This document shows, one piece after another, positions 28,191 to 37,795 of a stretch of DNA of 64,000 bases (positions within the stretch are counted from its first letter, which is position 1; each line of letters opens with the position of its first letter). A program made the position numbers and the translations under genes. A model generated the notes under the pieces. That model worked only from the letters and a program-made list of their open reading frames with translations. It did no database searches and was not told the DNA's origin. Source of the DNA: Secundilactobacillus odoratitofui DSM 19909 = JCM 15043 (GTDB lineage: Bacteria > Bacillota > Bacilli > Lactobacillales > Lactobacillaceae); assembly GCF_001434895.1 (NCBI RefSeq), contig NZ_AZEE01000002.1, positions 1 through 64,000 of the forward strand, written 5' to 3'.

Positions 28191-29609
28191 ATGACATTAC
28201 ATCACGTCGATTACAAAAAATTGATTCTACCGATATTGGTTGGCCTCATCATCTGGGGATGCACCCCTTTTAAACCTGCAGGCGTTTCATTAGCTGCCTG
28301 GCACATGTTCGCAATCTTCGTTGCAACCATTATTGGCTGCATCACGCAACCCATCCCAATCGCTGGTGTGGCGATTATCGCGCTAACGATCTGCGTCTTA
28401 TTCAAAGTCACCACCATCGATCAAGCGATGACCGGCTTTGGTGATAGTACCGTTTGGATGATTGCTATGGCCTACTTCCTATCTCGTGGATTCGTCAAAA
28501 CTGGCTTAGGTCGTCGCGTAGCCTTACTGTTCGTTCGGTTATTTGGTAAGAAGACGCTTGGGCTGGCCTACGCTCTGATTGGTGTCGATCTGGTCACATC
28601 ACCGGCCACACCAAGCAACACTGCTCGTGCTGGTGGCATCGTTTTTCCCATCATCGAGTCAGTTTCGGCTGCCTATCATTCAAGTCCAGAAGATGGCACG
28701 CAACGTAAAGTTGGGTCGTTCTTAATCTTCTCTGCCTTCCACGGCAATATTGCGACCAGTGGCTTCTTCATGACTGCCATGGCCCCTAACTTAGTTGCCG
28801 TCGCCTTAGCGAAGAGTATGCATATTAAGATTACTTGGATGAACTGGTTTATGGCCGGACTCGTCCCTGGGCTGATTTGTCTGCTGGTTGTGCCCCTTTT
28901 GATCTATAAGCTCTACCCACCTGAGGTGAAGGATACACCAAATGCCAATGCGTGGGCCGATGATGAGTTAGCTAAAATGGGGCAGTTAACTCGAGCCGAA
29001 AAACTAATGGCGTTAATTTTCATCATGGCACTGGTTCTTTGGATTTTCTCAAGTTTTATTGGCCTTGACGCAACACTAGTAGCCTTCTTGGCCGTTTCAC
29101 TATTACTCATGACTGGTGTATTATCCGTTCAAGACATTTTACATGAAACCGGTGCCTGGAATACGCTGGTCTGGTTTTCAATTCTCATTTTTATGGCCGG
29201 ACAACTAAATAGTCTAGGCTTCATTCCTTGGCTATCCCAAGCAATCGGTACGAGCCTGCATGGCGTTAGCTGGGGGATCGTGTTAGCTGTATTGATGCTA
29301 GTCTACTTTTACGCACACTACTTGTTTGCTGGCGCCACCGCACACGTTTCTGCGATGTACGGTGCCTTTCTAGGCGTCGCAATCTCAGCGGGTGCGCCAC
29401 CACTGTTAGCCGCACTCCTACTGGGTTTTGATGGTGCCATCTTTAGCTCAACGACCCATTACGCGAACGGTCCTTCGTCAATCATGTTTGGGCCTGGCTA
29501 CGTCGCTCAAAACGACTGGTGGAAAATGAACTTTATTCTTGGCCTGTTCTATCTCCTTGTCTGGGGTGTGGTGGGCGCACTCTGGATGAAGGTAATTGGC
29601 TTGTGGTAG
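28191..29609 (+). CDS. DASS-family dicarboxylate (tartrate) antiporter
   Basis: A 472-residue polytopic membrane protein with about 12 hydrophobic segments. It belongs to the DASS/CitT group: SPATPSNTARAGGIVFPI and GNIATSGFFMTAMAPNLV are the two substrate- and sodium-site signatures. It resembles TtdT tartrate/succinate exchangers. Start is ATG 28191 with GGAGG; the upstream TTG lacks a site. It lies 13 bases after the dehydrogenase gene and completes an import-dehydrate-reduce-export cassette. Confidence 0.87.
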   Translation: MTLHHVDYKKLILPILVGLIIWGCTPFKPAGVSLAAWHMFAIFVATIIGCITQPIPIAGVAIIALTICVLFKVTTIDQAMTGFGDSTVWMIAMAYFLSRGFVKTGLGRRVALLFVRLFGKKTLGLAYALIGVDLVTSPATPSNTARAGGIVFPIIESVSAAYHSSPEDGTQRKVGSFLIFSAFHGNIATSGFFMTAMAPNLVAVALAKSMHIKITWMNWFMAGLVPGLICLLVVPLLIYKLYPPEVKDTPNANAWADDELAKMGQLTRAEKLMALIFIMALVLWIFSSFIGLDATLVAFLAVSLLLMTGVLSVQDILHETGAWNTLVWFSILIFMAGQLNSLGFIPWLSQAIGTSLHGVSWGIVLAVLMLVYFYAHYLFAGATAHVSAMYGAFLGVAISAGAPPLLAALLLGFDGAIFSSTTHYANGPSSIMFGPGYVAQNDWWKMNFILGLFYLLVWGVVGALWMKVIGLW

Positions 29610-29649
29610 TACATCGTTAGTTGATTAATAGTGACAGTTTGTGCTCGAT

Positions 29650-29826
29650 GTCACCTTCGGCTCCCGGCAAGGGTGGGACCCGCTGTGGGGCCGGTTCAAG
29701 CCCAAATTCAGTCTTGAACCTCGAAGTTGAACCGTGCCAAAATGCGTGCACGTTTCAACTTAGTCCCCGACTAGTATCCCAGTCGTTTCACTGCAGGTCC
29801 CACCCTTGCCGTCCGCACTACGGCTT
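29650..29826 (+). repeat. Cloverleaf repeat element 5 (subfamily A)
   Basis: The outer stem 29666-29680 / 29796-29810 is a perfect 15 bp of sequence unlike element 1. Hairpin 1 is GGTTCAAG/CTTGAACC, where element 1 has GGTCCGAG/CTCGGACC. Junction blocks GCTGTGGGGCCGGT and TTTCACTGCAGG are unchanged. It follows the antiporter gene. Confidence 0.87.
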
Positions 29827-29925
29827 AGATTGAAGTTAAACGAAACACGATGTCAATTTCGTTGAAATTTATTGATAAAATAATTTATGTCAATCGTGAT
29901 TCAGAAAAGCTAACCCACCGTGTAA

Positions 29926-30080
29926 GCCGTAGTGCCAGAAGTCAGTCATTTTAACGGGTGGCACTGGACGTTTCTGAGACTCGTGGGTTTCGAGGCTCAG
30001 AAGCGAGACGGAAAACGCGAAGCGGTTGCAGTCGGTCCCACAGCTACTTGTTAAAATGACTGACTGGCGGCTGAAGGCGG
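29926..30080 (-). repeat. Cloverleaf repeat element 6 (subfamily B, one hairpin lost)
   Basis: The outer stem 29941-29955 / 30050-30064 is a perfect 15 bp. The TTTCTGAG...CTCAGAA hairpin and the GGTCCCACAGC junction remain. The hairpin present at the left of other B copies is missing, which shortens the copy. Left edge is GCCGTAGTGCC, the shared family end. Confidence 0.85.
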
Positions 30081-30106
30081 CCTTTTATCGCACTTCCCGA
30101 CATCAA

Positions 30107-30142
30107 AAAACGCGCTAACCAAATTGGTTAACGCGTTTTCCT
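30107..30142 (-). terminator. Intrinsic terminator, downstream of the 48-residue gene
   Basis: AACGCG and TAACCAA arms pair with TTGGTTA and CGCGTT, flanked by A-run and T-run on the two strands. Serves the minus-strand small gene. Confidence 0.8.
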
Positions 30143-30156
30143 TGTTCAAATTACTG

Positions 30157-30303
30157 TTAATTTTGGTCTTCTAACTTCTCGGCTGCTTCATCAATCGTTG
30201 CGAAGCCAGACTTGCCACTCTTGGCCTTTGGGTGCTTTGCGCGCTCTTCCTCTGCTTTTTCGATCAATGCCTTACGCTGTTCTTTACTTAACTTGTTAGC
30301 CAT
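30157..30303 (-). CDS. Small 48-residue charged protein, unknown
   Basis: An ATG at 30303, preceded by a GGGAGCG ribosome site nine bases upstream, opens a 48-codon frame ending in TAA at 30157. The product is strongly charged: SKEQRKALIEKAEEERAK is predicted helical, a Lys/Gly-rich hinge follows, and a second acidic helix ends the protein. No signal or membrane segment is seen. A good ribosome site, a dedicated terminator and coding-like composition make it a likely real gene. No function can be assigned. Confidence 0.7.
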   Translation of the reverse strand: MANKLSKEQRKALIEKAEEERAKHPKAKSGKSGFATIDEAAEKLEDQN

Positions 30304-30927
30304 AAAATCGCGCTCCCTTTTTTGTCTGAATTAAATGTTAGGACTTCCTAACAACTTCATGCTAGCACTAATTGGCCAAAATGTTAAATTTTAATGTCAA
30401 TGGTCATAAACTGTGTATTAATACGAATATCATTCAGTTTAAATGATTGTTCCTTATTAATATAGATTTACAGCAATATGGTTAAAAAACTAGAATGTTT
30501 CACATTATAAACGAATGAAATATCTCGTTTTCGCTAGCTTTATTCGCAATTTTACGCTAAAATAAATTTCAATCTGGCATTTAGTGTGCACAACTTAAGC
30601 AATATTCACAAAAAAATTATTGCATATGCATTTTTTGTATATCATTTGTGTGACATAGAATAACTGATTTTTCCAATGTTTGGCAAGAATGTGATTGTAT
30701 CAGGGTTTAAGATTTATATTTGAAAAATCAAAAAAATAAAATAGCGCTATCAAAAGTGAAATGATAAGTTTTATAGTTATGCATTATATCCGTTTAAAAC
30801 TTATAAATAACTGAAAACAGCATATTTTATGTATAAAGTTTCTTGACTTTTTCTCATGAATCTCTTATCTTATACAAAAAGCAATTAACACCGTCCTGTG
30901 AGGCGGAAATTGAGGAGGTTATCAAAC
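30304..30927. promoter_or_regulatory. Long AT-rich carAB upstream region
   Basis: Roughly 620 bases without a gene. A well-formed promoter is at 30843-30848 (TTGACT), a 17-base spacer, and 30866-30871 (TATCTT). Just upstream lie several AT-rich palindromic tracts such as TTGCATATGCA (30622-30632) that could be ARG-box-like operator sites. No PyrR-type attenuator or terminator hairpin separates the promoter from carA, which argues for arginine-type rather than pyrimidine-type control; this is inference. Confidence 0.6.
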
Positions 30928-31998
30928 ATGAAAAAATATTTAACACTCGAAAACGGTGATCAATTTGTCGGTACGGCTGTTGGTGATTTAAGCAAAGAAA
31001 TCAAAGGTGAACTCGTCTTCACTACCAGCATGGTCGGCTACCAAGAAACACTCACTGATCCATCGTACACTAACCAGATTATTACATTTACCTATCCCCT
31101 AATCGGCAACTATGGGATCTCGCTACACGCGAACCAGTCCCCAGCGGTTGCTGCATCGGCCGTTGTTATGCAAGAGATTGCAACGACGGTTTTTCATTAC
31201 CAAAGTGTCATGACGCTAGACGAATTCTTGAAGAAGTCTGAAGTGCCTGGCATTGCTGGTATTGATACGCGTCAACTGACGAAGATTATTCGCAAGCACG
31301 GGACGATGAAGGCTAGTCTCACAAACCAACCACTCGCACAGAGTTCGTTTGCGAAGTCTAAGTCGGTGGATATGGTTGTTAAGTCCGCCACCTTCACAAC
31401 GCCTCAGGATCAACATCCCGACCACGTCGTCTTGGTGGATTTTGGTGTGAAAACCAACATTGTTGAATCATTGAAGAACTTTGGCGCCAACGTAACTGTC
31501 GTAACGCCTGAGGCCAGCTTTGATTCAATTGCGGCTTTACATCCAGATGGCATTTTACTCTCCAACGGGCCTGGCGATCCCGAAGACTGGGCAGACTTTT
31601 TGCCGGTCATCCGTGAGCTCCAGAGCCATTACCCACTATTCGGTATCTGCTTGGGTCATCAATTATTGGCACTCGCAAACGGCGCGCGGACCTATAAGAT
31701 GGTCTTCGGCCACCGTGGCATTAATCATCCCGTTAAAAACCTCCTCACAAATGAAGTGGTGATTACCAGCCAAAACCATGGTTACGCCGTCGATATCGAT
31801 TCTGTAACAGACACCCCCCTCGAGGTCACTGCCATTGAGATCAATGACAAGACGTGCGAAGGCTTGCGCTATCCCGGTCGACCAGTCTTCTCGGTCCAAT
31901 ATCACCCAGAAGCGGCGCCTGGACCGCACGAAGCCACGCGTTTATTCAACCAATTCATTGACCTGATGCACACGAACGGGGGAGTTAAGCATGCCTAA
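30928..31998 (+). CDS. carA: Carbamoyl-phosphate synthase, small (glutaminase) subunit
   Basis: A 356-residue subunit. The N-terminal CarA-specific domain ([20 protein letters not shown]) is followed by a class I glutamine amidotransferase with the nucleophile in [10 protein letters not shown] and the His-Glu pair in [13 protein letters not shown]. It supplies ammonia to CarB for arginine and pyrimidine synthesis. ATG 30928 has GAGGAGG seven bases ahead. It overlaps carB by eight bases. Confidence 0.96.
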   Translation: MKKYLTLENGDQFVGTAVGDLSKEIKGELVFTTSMVGYQETLTDPSYTNQIITFTYPLIGNYGISLHANQSPAVAASAVVMQEIATTVFHYQSVMTLDEFLKKSEVPGIAGIDTRQLTKIIRKHGTMKASLTNQPLAQSSFAKSKSVDMVVKSATFTTPQDQHPDHVVLVDFGVKTNIVESLKNFGANVTVVTPEASFDSIAALHPDGILLSNGPGDPEDWADFLPVIRELQSHYPLFGICLGHQLLALANGARTYKMVFGHRGINHPVKNLLTNEVVITSQNHGYAVDIDSVTDTPLEVTAIEINDKTCEGLRYPGRPVFSVQYHPEAAPGPHEATRLFNQFIDLMHTNGGVKHA

Positions 31999-34900
31999 GA
32001 GAACTGATTTAAACAAAATTGTTATTATTGGATCCGGTCCAATCGTGATCGGTCAAGCGGCCGAATTTGACTACGCTGGTAGTCAAGCCTGCTTGAGTCT
32101 AAAAGAAGAGGGTTACGAAACCGTCCTGATTAACTCAAACCCAGCCACAATCATGACTGATGACGAGATTGCAGATAAGGTGTATCTCGAACCCTTAACC
32201 ATTGAGAGCGTTACAGCAATTCTTAAAAAAGAACAGCCAGACGCCATTTTACCAACGCTTGGTGGCCAAACTGGCTTGAACCTAGCCGTTGAACTTGCCA
32301 AAACTGGTATTTTGGATGAACTGAACATTGAACTATTAGGGACGAACCTGCACACCATTAACCAAGCGGAAGACCGTGAAGAATTCAAGGCCTTGATGAA
32401 TGACTTGTCCCAACCGATTCCACCTTCGAAGACCGTTTATGATTTACAAACTGGGCTTGATTTTGCACACGAAATTGGTTATCCAGTTATCATCCGTCCT
32501 GCCTACACTCTCGGCGGTACTGGCGGCGGTTTTGCAAACAATGATGACGAAATGACGACCGTTTTGAATCGTGGTTTAACCATGTCGCCGGAAACCGAAT
32601 GCCTGATTGAAAAAAGCATTGCTGGCTACAAAGAAATCGAATTTGAAGTCATGCGTGACCACAACGGGTCCTCAATTATCGTCACTGGGATGGAAAACTT
32701 TGATCCTGTTGGTGTGCATACCGGCGATTCCATCGTCTTTGCGCCAACTCAGACCCTTACCGATAAGGAATATCAACGACTACGTGACGCGTCACTTACG
32801 ATCGTGAACGCTTTGAAGATTGAAGGCGGCTGTAACGTCCAACTCGCCCAAGATCCTTACAGCGAGGCCTACTACGTCATCGAAGTCAATCCACGGGTCA
32901 GTCGTTCATCAGCGCTAGCTTCAAAGGCGACTGGTTATCCGATTGCCAAAATTGCAGCTAAGATTGCGGTTGGTTTAAACCTGGATGAAATCATCAACCC
33001 CATCACACAGACCACCTACGCGATGTTCGAACCCGCTTTGGACTACGTGGTTGCCAAGATTCCCCGTTTTGCCTTTGATAAATTCTACAACGCTGACCGG
33101 ACATTAGGCACTCAAATGAAAGCCACTGGTGAAGTCATGGCCATTGGCAGTAACATCGAAGAATCACTGCTGAAAGCAGTTCAGTCATTGGAACTGGACG
33201 CTCACATGCAAAACACGCTATTACCAGAAGATGCTGAGGGTAAATCGCTAGCTGATTTACTGGCCACCATCCCAGTTGACACTGACATCCGTTTGTTCGA
33301 ACTATTCGCCGCTATTGCTAAGGGCGCAACGCTTGAACAGTTACACGATGCCACCAAAATTGACGAGTTCTTCTTAATCAAACTTATGAATATCATGGCC
33401 ATGCAAAAACAACTGATGACCGGCATGTTAACCGCCGACTTAGTGTTAAAAGCGCAAAAGTTAGGCTTTGATGACGCCATGATCAAGTCCGTTTGCCAAG
33501 TTACTGATCACGAACTTGATCAGCTCCACGGTATGGCGGATCAAAAATTGGTCTACAAAATGGTGGATACCTGTGCTGCTGAGTTCGAGAGCTTCACACC
33601 TTACTTCTATAATACAGTTGGCACCGAAAACGAAAGTAAACCGCTGGGTAACAGCATTATCGTTCTTGGCGCTGGCCCTATCCGGATTGGCCAAGGTGTT
33701 GAGTTTGATTACACCACGGTTCACTCGGTCAAAGCAATTCAGTCCGCCGGTTACAACGCAATTATCATTAATAACAACCCCGAAACGGTCTCAACCGATT
33801 TCTCAATCTCTGACAAGCTATACTTTGAACCACTCACCATTGATTCCGTCATGAACATCATTAACCTCGAACAACCGCTAGGGGTCATCGTCCAATTTGG
33901 TGGTCAAACTGCCATTAACTTGACCCAACAGTTAACGGATCGTGGCGTTAAGATTCTCGGCACCAACATGGCAGGTATCAACCAAACCGAAAACCGTCAT
34001 GAATTCGAAGAACTGTTGATTGATCAAAACATCGCCCACCCCCAAGGACATACCGCAATGAGTATGGTTGAAGCGCATCACATCGCTGCTACCCTTGGTT
34101 ACCCAGTGCTAGTTCGTCCGAGCTTCGTTCTCGGTGGCAAAGGCATGGCCATCGTGCATAACCAAGACGAGCTCAACGATTATCTAGTCCCAGCACTCAA
34201 ACACAGCGGTGGCCAACCGATTTTGGTTGATAAATACATCATGGGCACTGAATGTGAAGTCGATATTCTAAGCGACGGTCAACAGGTCTTTATTCCCGGC
34301 ATTATGGAACACTTGGAAGGCGCTGGCGTTCACTCTGGTGATTCGATTGCCATGTACCCACCACAGCATTTGACGGCCGCACAAAAGTCGGAAATTGTTG
34401 AAATCGCCACTAAGATTGGTAAGTCTGTGCACTGTATTGGCATGATGAACATTCAATTCATCGTCGCAGACCAAGTCTACGTCATCGAAGTCAACCCCCG
34501 GGCCTCACGAACTGTGCCGTTCATGAGTAAGATCACGCACAAGCATTTGGCCCAGTTGGCGACTCAGCTGATTATTGGCAAATCGCTCGCTGATATCAAC
34601 TTGAATCCCGGCCTGTTCCCAGAACCAGCCAGTGTTTATGTCAAAGCGCCAGTCTTCTCATTTGCTAAGTTGCCCGGAGCCCCAACCGCGCTCAGTCCAG
34701 AAATGAAGTCAACCGGTGAAGACTTAGGTCACGGTGCAACTCTCGCCGAAGCATTGCACAAAGCCTTCTTTGATAGCTATCACTTTGACAGTCACACCAA
34801 GGGCAACATTTTGGTAACCCCACTTGATGCCGAAAATACTGATTTGATGGCAGCACTTGATGCAGGTGGTTATCCGCATCAGGTTTATCAACTAGATCAA

Positions 34901-35071
34901 GCATGGCCTGACGAACTCGCCTTTGTTCTAGCAACTGAAGACGAGTCCGACCTAGCCAAACAATTAACTACCCGTGCGTTAAGTCACGAAGTCACCTTGT
35001 TTACTGCCAGTGATACCGTTGCTGCACTTGTCAGCGTTCCTCACAGTGCTAACGCAAGGCAAGCTGGTTAA
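31991..35071 (+). CDS. carB: Carbamoyl-phosphate synthase, large subunit
   Basis: A 1026-residue protein with two homologous ATP-grasp halves: [18 protein letters not shown] near residue 13 and [17 protein letters not shown] near residue 560. Each half ends with a VIEVNPR(V/A)SR signature. An MGS-like allosteric domain follows from about residue 930. It is slightly shorter than the usual 1060-1070 residues, the deficit lying in the C-terminal regulatory domain. It forms the CarAB complex with the overlapping carA product. Confidence 0.96.
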   Translation: MPKRTDLNKIVIIGSGPIVIGQAAEFDYAGSQACLSLKEEGYETVLINSNPATIMTDDEIADKVYLEPLTIESVTAILKKEQPDAILPTLGGQTGLNLAVELAKTGILDELNIELLGTNLHTINQAEDREEFKALMNDLSQPIPPSKTVYDLQTGLDFAHEIGYPVIIRPAYTLGGTGGGFANNDDEMTTVLNRGLTMSPETECLIEKSIAGYKEIEFEVMRDHNGSSIIVTGMENFDPVGVHTGDSIVFAPTQTLTDKEYQRLRDASLTIVNALKIEGGCNVQLAQDPYSEAYYVIEVNPRVSRSSALASKATGYPIAKIAAKIAVGLNLDEIINPITQTTYAMFEPALDYVVAKIPRFAFDKFYNADRTLGTQMKATGEVMAIGSNIEESLLKAVQSLELDAHMQNTLLPEDAEGKSLADLLATIPVDTDIRLFELFAAIAKGATLEQLHDATKIDEFFLIKLMNIMAMQKQLMTGMLTADLVLKAQKLGFDDAMIKSVCQVTDHELDQLHGMADQKLVYKMVDTCAAEFESFTPYFYNTVGTENESKPLGNSIIVLGAGPIRIGQGVEFDYTTVHSVKAIQSAGYNAIIINNNPETVSTDFSISDKLYFEPLTIDSVMNIINLEQPLGVIVQFGGQTAINLTQQLTDRGVKILGTNMAGINQTENRHEFEELLIDQNIAHPQGHTAMSMVEAHHIAATLGYPVLVRPSFVLGGKGMAIVHNQDELNDYLVPALKHSGGQPILVDKYIMGTECEVDILSDGQQVFIPGIMEHLEGAGVHSGDSIAMYPPQHLTAAQKSEIVEIATKIGKSVHCIGMMNIQFIVADQVYVIEVNPRASRTVPFMSKITHKHLAQLATQLIIGKSLADINLNPGLFPEPASVYVKAPVFSFAKLPGAPTALSPEMKSTGEDLGHGATLAEALHKAFFDSYHFDSHTKGNILVTPLDAENTDLMAALDAGGYPHQVYQLDQAWPDELAFVLATEDESDLAKQLTTRALSHEVTLFTASDTVAALVSVPHSANARQAG

Positions 35072-35082
35072 ATAAAAAATTT

Positions 35083-35122
35083 AAATGCCCTCATCAAAAT
35101 TATTTTGATGAGGGCATTTTTT
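35083..35122. terminator. Terminator between carB and the lipoprotein gene (convergent)
   Basis: AAATGCCCTCATCAAAA pairs with TTTTGATGAGGGCATTT with A/T runs on both sides; works for both convergent genes. Confidence 0.92.
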
Positions 35123-35141
35123 GACGTTATCAATATTGCTT

Positions 35142-36032
35142 TTACTCTGAAACTCCTGCTGTCTTCGAACTATCAAACACCGTGTGTGCTTTACCCGAAA
35201 CCCGTTCAATGAGCGCAGTACCTTCTTTTGGCGTTTTCTTACCGTGAACTTGTTTGTGTTCAAGGTAACCAATGAATTTATCAGTCACCATCGTGGTTGC
35301 TTTGTGGAAGCGGTGACGATAGACCACCTTAGCACCATCCGTTTGAACATAAAAATCTGTTAACGGACGAATCTTTTGTTCAGTCTGACCAGGTTTAGCA
35401 TTCTTGATCCAGTCATCAGACGAAGTAAATTGTGCTAAATACGGGTCGTAATCGTAATGTCGATAAATCATTCGCTCACTGGTCGTCTTACCGGCCTTAG
35501 TCGTCACCTTAACTGTTAGCTTTTCTGGTTTAGGCGTCAAATACTTCGCCGTCTCGATTCGCCAGCGACGTTCTTTAAGTTCACGAATCGCATCACGAGT
35601 GGCGGCCCGCTTAGCCGCAGACTTAATCGTTTTAGCCTTCAGTTCGTTTGTCAGCGCTAGTTCATCGGCTTTACTGGTATCGTACGCGGCCTGGCGCTTA
35701 AGGTTAAACGATTGACGGTCTGCCCGCTTTGCCCGAGCAATCATTTGACCATCCGTCAGCCGGTTATAACTACTCATCGCGGCATCACCCGTTCGATAAA
35801 CGGTGACCTTGCCGTTTTGAGTGACGATGAGATAAGCAATCGTACTATCTGCCGTCACGTTTTTCCCATTCGTTTCTAACCAAATGTGTTGTTTGGTGGA
35901 CTGAGCGGCCTTCGCAAACGTTTTAGGTTGTGACTTCGTTGCTGAATGCGAAGTTGTCTGCCCACAACCTGCCAGCAACAATCCCAGTATCCCAATCATG
36001 ACCCCAAGTTTTCCTAAATGTCGGTGCTGCAC
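35142..36032 (-). CDS. Lipoprotein of unknown function
   Basis: A 296-residue exported protein. A short basic N-terminus, a hydrophobic core and the lipobox LLAGC (Cys23) are visible, so it should be lipid-anchored on the outer face of the membrane. The mature part has a Ser/Thr linker, a stretch of Lys/Arg/Ala-rich helices (about 95-180) and a beta-rich C-terminal half (TVKVTTKAGKTTSERMIYRHYD). No catalytic motif is recognised. The initiator is GTG 36032, eight bases after GAGGAGG. It is divergent from the gene at 36276. Confidence 0.85.
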   Translation of the reverse strand: MQHRHLGKLGVMIGILGLLLAGCGQTTSHSATKSQPKTFAKAAQSTKQHIWLETNGKNVTADSTIAYLIVTQNGKVTVYRTGDAAMSSYNRLTDGQMIARAKRADRQSFNLKRQAAYDTSKADELALTNELKAKTIKSAAKRAATRDAIRELKERRWRIETAKYLTPKPEKLTVKVTTKAGKTTSERMIYRHYDYDPYLAQFTSSDDWIKNAKPGQTEQKIRPLTDFYVQTDGAKVVYRHRFHKATTMVTDKFIGYLEHKQVHGKKTPKEGTALIERVSGKAHTVFDSSKTAGVSE

Positions 36033-36275
36033 GATACGTTCCTCCTCGCGAAGTCTATAATAAGTTAATTATCGACTACGGATAAGTCTAAATGCAACTA
36101 CTGATTCACTTCGACTTGAATTTGTATTCCGTTTGTCAATTTTTTGTAAAATTAGCGGCCATACATTTCAATGAAACCGTTTACTTTATTATTGACACTA
36201 GGCTTTTAACCTGAGATGATTAATTTGAAAAGTTGTTTCAAAGATACACCCACTTGATTTAAGGAGGGATTGAGA

Positions 36276-36905
36276 ATGATTAAAGATCAAGATCCAAAAA
36301 CCGAGAACCGGCAACTCCAGTTAACCCTTTGGCTGTTGGTTCATTCGCCCAAACCAGTTGCATTAAGCGACCTTGCGCTACGAGTAAATGCCGATGTTGA
36401 TACGGTACGTCATGATTTGAACTGGATTTCAGATTATCTGGCCCACTACACGTTAGTCGTCGACCCATCCGTAGATCAACAGGTGACGGTATACGGCCGT
36501 GAAAACAACATCTTCCGCGCTAGCCTGGACTTATTAGCGTCCAAGTCACAACCTGGCCAATTGGTGACACACTTACCAATGACTGATGAACAACTGGAAG
36601 AACAATTGACTGATCGACTGGCCGGCCTGGTTCAGACCATGCCGTTAAATATCGGTGCGCAACAGGCCATTTATGATTACATGTGGACCGTGGCGATGCG
36701 TTATCGTTATGGCACCGTAAAGCGGGCTGCCTTAGCCACGCTCTTTACGCCTGGTCAATTAGCGTTAATTTCACGTGAAAAGGACATTCACCACTGGTCG
36801 CAACATACCATCGAAGTTCTGGAGGGTGATTTACCAGCCAATCACGATATGCCCTTGATTGAAGGCTACCTTTTAACGTTGCGGGTATGGTTATATTCTC
36901 ATTAA
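36276..36905 (+). CDS. Helix-turn-helix regulator fragment-like protein (BglG/Mga-like, short)
   Basis: A 209-residue protein. Residues 10-75 look like the winged-helix pair of BglG/Mga-type regulators: LWLLVHSPKPVALSDLALR and ADVDTVRHDLNWISDYLA. Residues 100-205 are helical, with a weak PRD-like appearance. It is too short for a full BglG or Mga protein, and no phosphotransferase domains are visible. ATG 36276 has AAGGAGG. The divergent lipoprotein gene may be its target; the function is inferred only. Confidence 0.65.
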   Translation: MIKDQDPKTENRQLQLTLWLLVHSPKPVALSDLALRVNADVDTVRHDLNWISDYLAHYTLVVDPSVDQQVTVYGRENNIFRASLDLLASKSQPGQLVTHLPMTDEQLEEQLTDRLAGLVQTMPLNIGAQQAIYDYMWTVAMRYRYGTVKRAALATLFTPGQLALISREKDIHHWSQHTIEVLEGDLPANHDMPLIEGYLLTLRVWLYSH

Positions 36906-36973
36906 TAATGGTATCTAAGCGTTGGCCTGGTGCTGACGCTTTTTAATTACTTTTGCGGCTGGTGGATTAATGC

Positions 36974-37150
36974 TCGCCTTCGGCAGCCTGTCAGGGTGGG
37001 CACCTGCTGTGGGGTCGGTTCGAGCCAAATGACGGTCTTGAACCTCGAATCAAAGCCACACTCAAGCCCGTTGTGTGTCTTTGATTCGTCCCCGGCTGTA
37101 ACCAGCCGTTTCACTGCAGGTACCCACCCTGACAAACTGCGCTACGGCTG
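36974..37150 (+). repeat. Cloverleaf repeat element 7 (subfamily A)
   Basis: The outer stem 36989-37004 / 37119-37134 pairs at 15 of 16 positions. Hairpin 2 is GAATCAAAG/CTTTGATTC and hairpin 3 is CGGCTG/CAGCCG; both differ from element 1 by compensatory changes. Junction blocks are kept. Confidence 0.87.
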
Positions 37151-37334
37151 TACACAGTTCACTGCTTCAATAATTGCGGACAAGTTCACCATTTGCACAA
37201 AAAATAGTTTATAGGGTATCTTTGACTCTCATAAACTTTTCCAATCCAGCATTTGAATTGTGCACCCACTTCTATCCATAAATACGCGAACCTCATCTGT
37301 ATATCTCCATTATTTTGATTCAACCCACTAGATC
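37151..37334. other. Spacer between cloverleaf elements 7 and 8
   Basis: AT-rich sequence without a supportable gene or clear signal. Confidence 0.5.
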
Positions 37335-37523
37335 AGCCGAAGTGCCACCAGCCGTCTTGGTCCGTAGCAGTGACTAGTCCTTGTTAGCGCGCAGCGTTTA
37401 CAAGGACTGAACGGTTTTGAGACTCGGCGAATTTTCCGAGGCTCAAAATCGAGGCGGAAGACGGGGTACCCGGCTGCAGCCGGTTCCACAGCAACGGGCC
37501 AAGACGGCTGGTGGCCGGAGGCG
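37335..37523 (-). repeat. Cloverleaf repeat element 8 (subfamily B)
   Basis: The outer stem 37344-37360 / 37499-37515 is a perfect 17 bp. Inner hairpins are AGTCCTTGT...ACAAGGACT and GGTTTTGAG...CTCAAAATC. Ends GCCGAAGTGCC and CCGGAGGCG match the family. Confidence 0.87.
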
Positions 37524-37578
37524 ACTGGTTGAGTCATAGTTGATAAATTAACGTTTACAACAGTTGCTTTTTGCTGTT

Positions 37579-37788
37579 CTATTGCTGAAACGTGTTCGCC
37601 AAAACAAGCTTTAAAAAATAACACGATAGGGCCCGCACCCCCTCGCCGGGGGCACGGGCCCTTCACTGTGCTATTGCCGAAACGTGTTCAACCGCACGTC
37701 TAGTTCTAAAAAAATAAGGGCATCCCGTGCACCCCCTCACCGGGGGCACCCGTGATGCCCTTATTTTTTTAGAACTAGACGTGCGGTT
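37579..37788 (-). terminator. Two tandem related hairpins downstream of the xylosidase gene
   Basis: CTATTGC(T/C)GAAACGTGTTC recurs at 37579-37597 and 37671-37689, a 92-base period. Each is followed by a GC-rich hairpin sharing the core CACCCCCTC.CCGGGGGCAC: 37628-37662, and the much longer 37690-37788 with about 45 paired positions. The long hairpin ends seven bases beyond the xylosidase stop and has A/T runs in its stem, so it should stop transcription from both sides. Confidence 0.75.
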
Positions 37789-37795
37789 TTACACT

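Noticed and set aside
37579-37788. CRISPR repeats
   Set aside because: Only two units with related rather than identical sequence, spacing too long, and no cas genes in the window.
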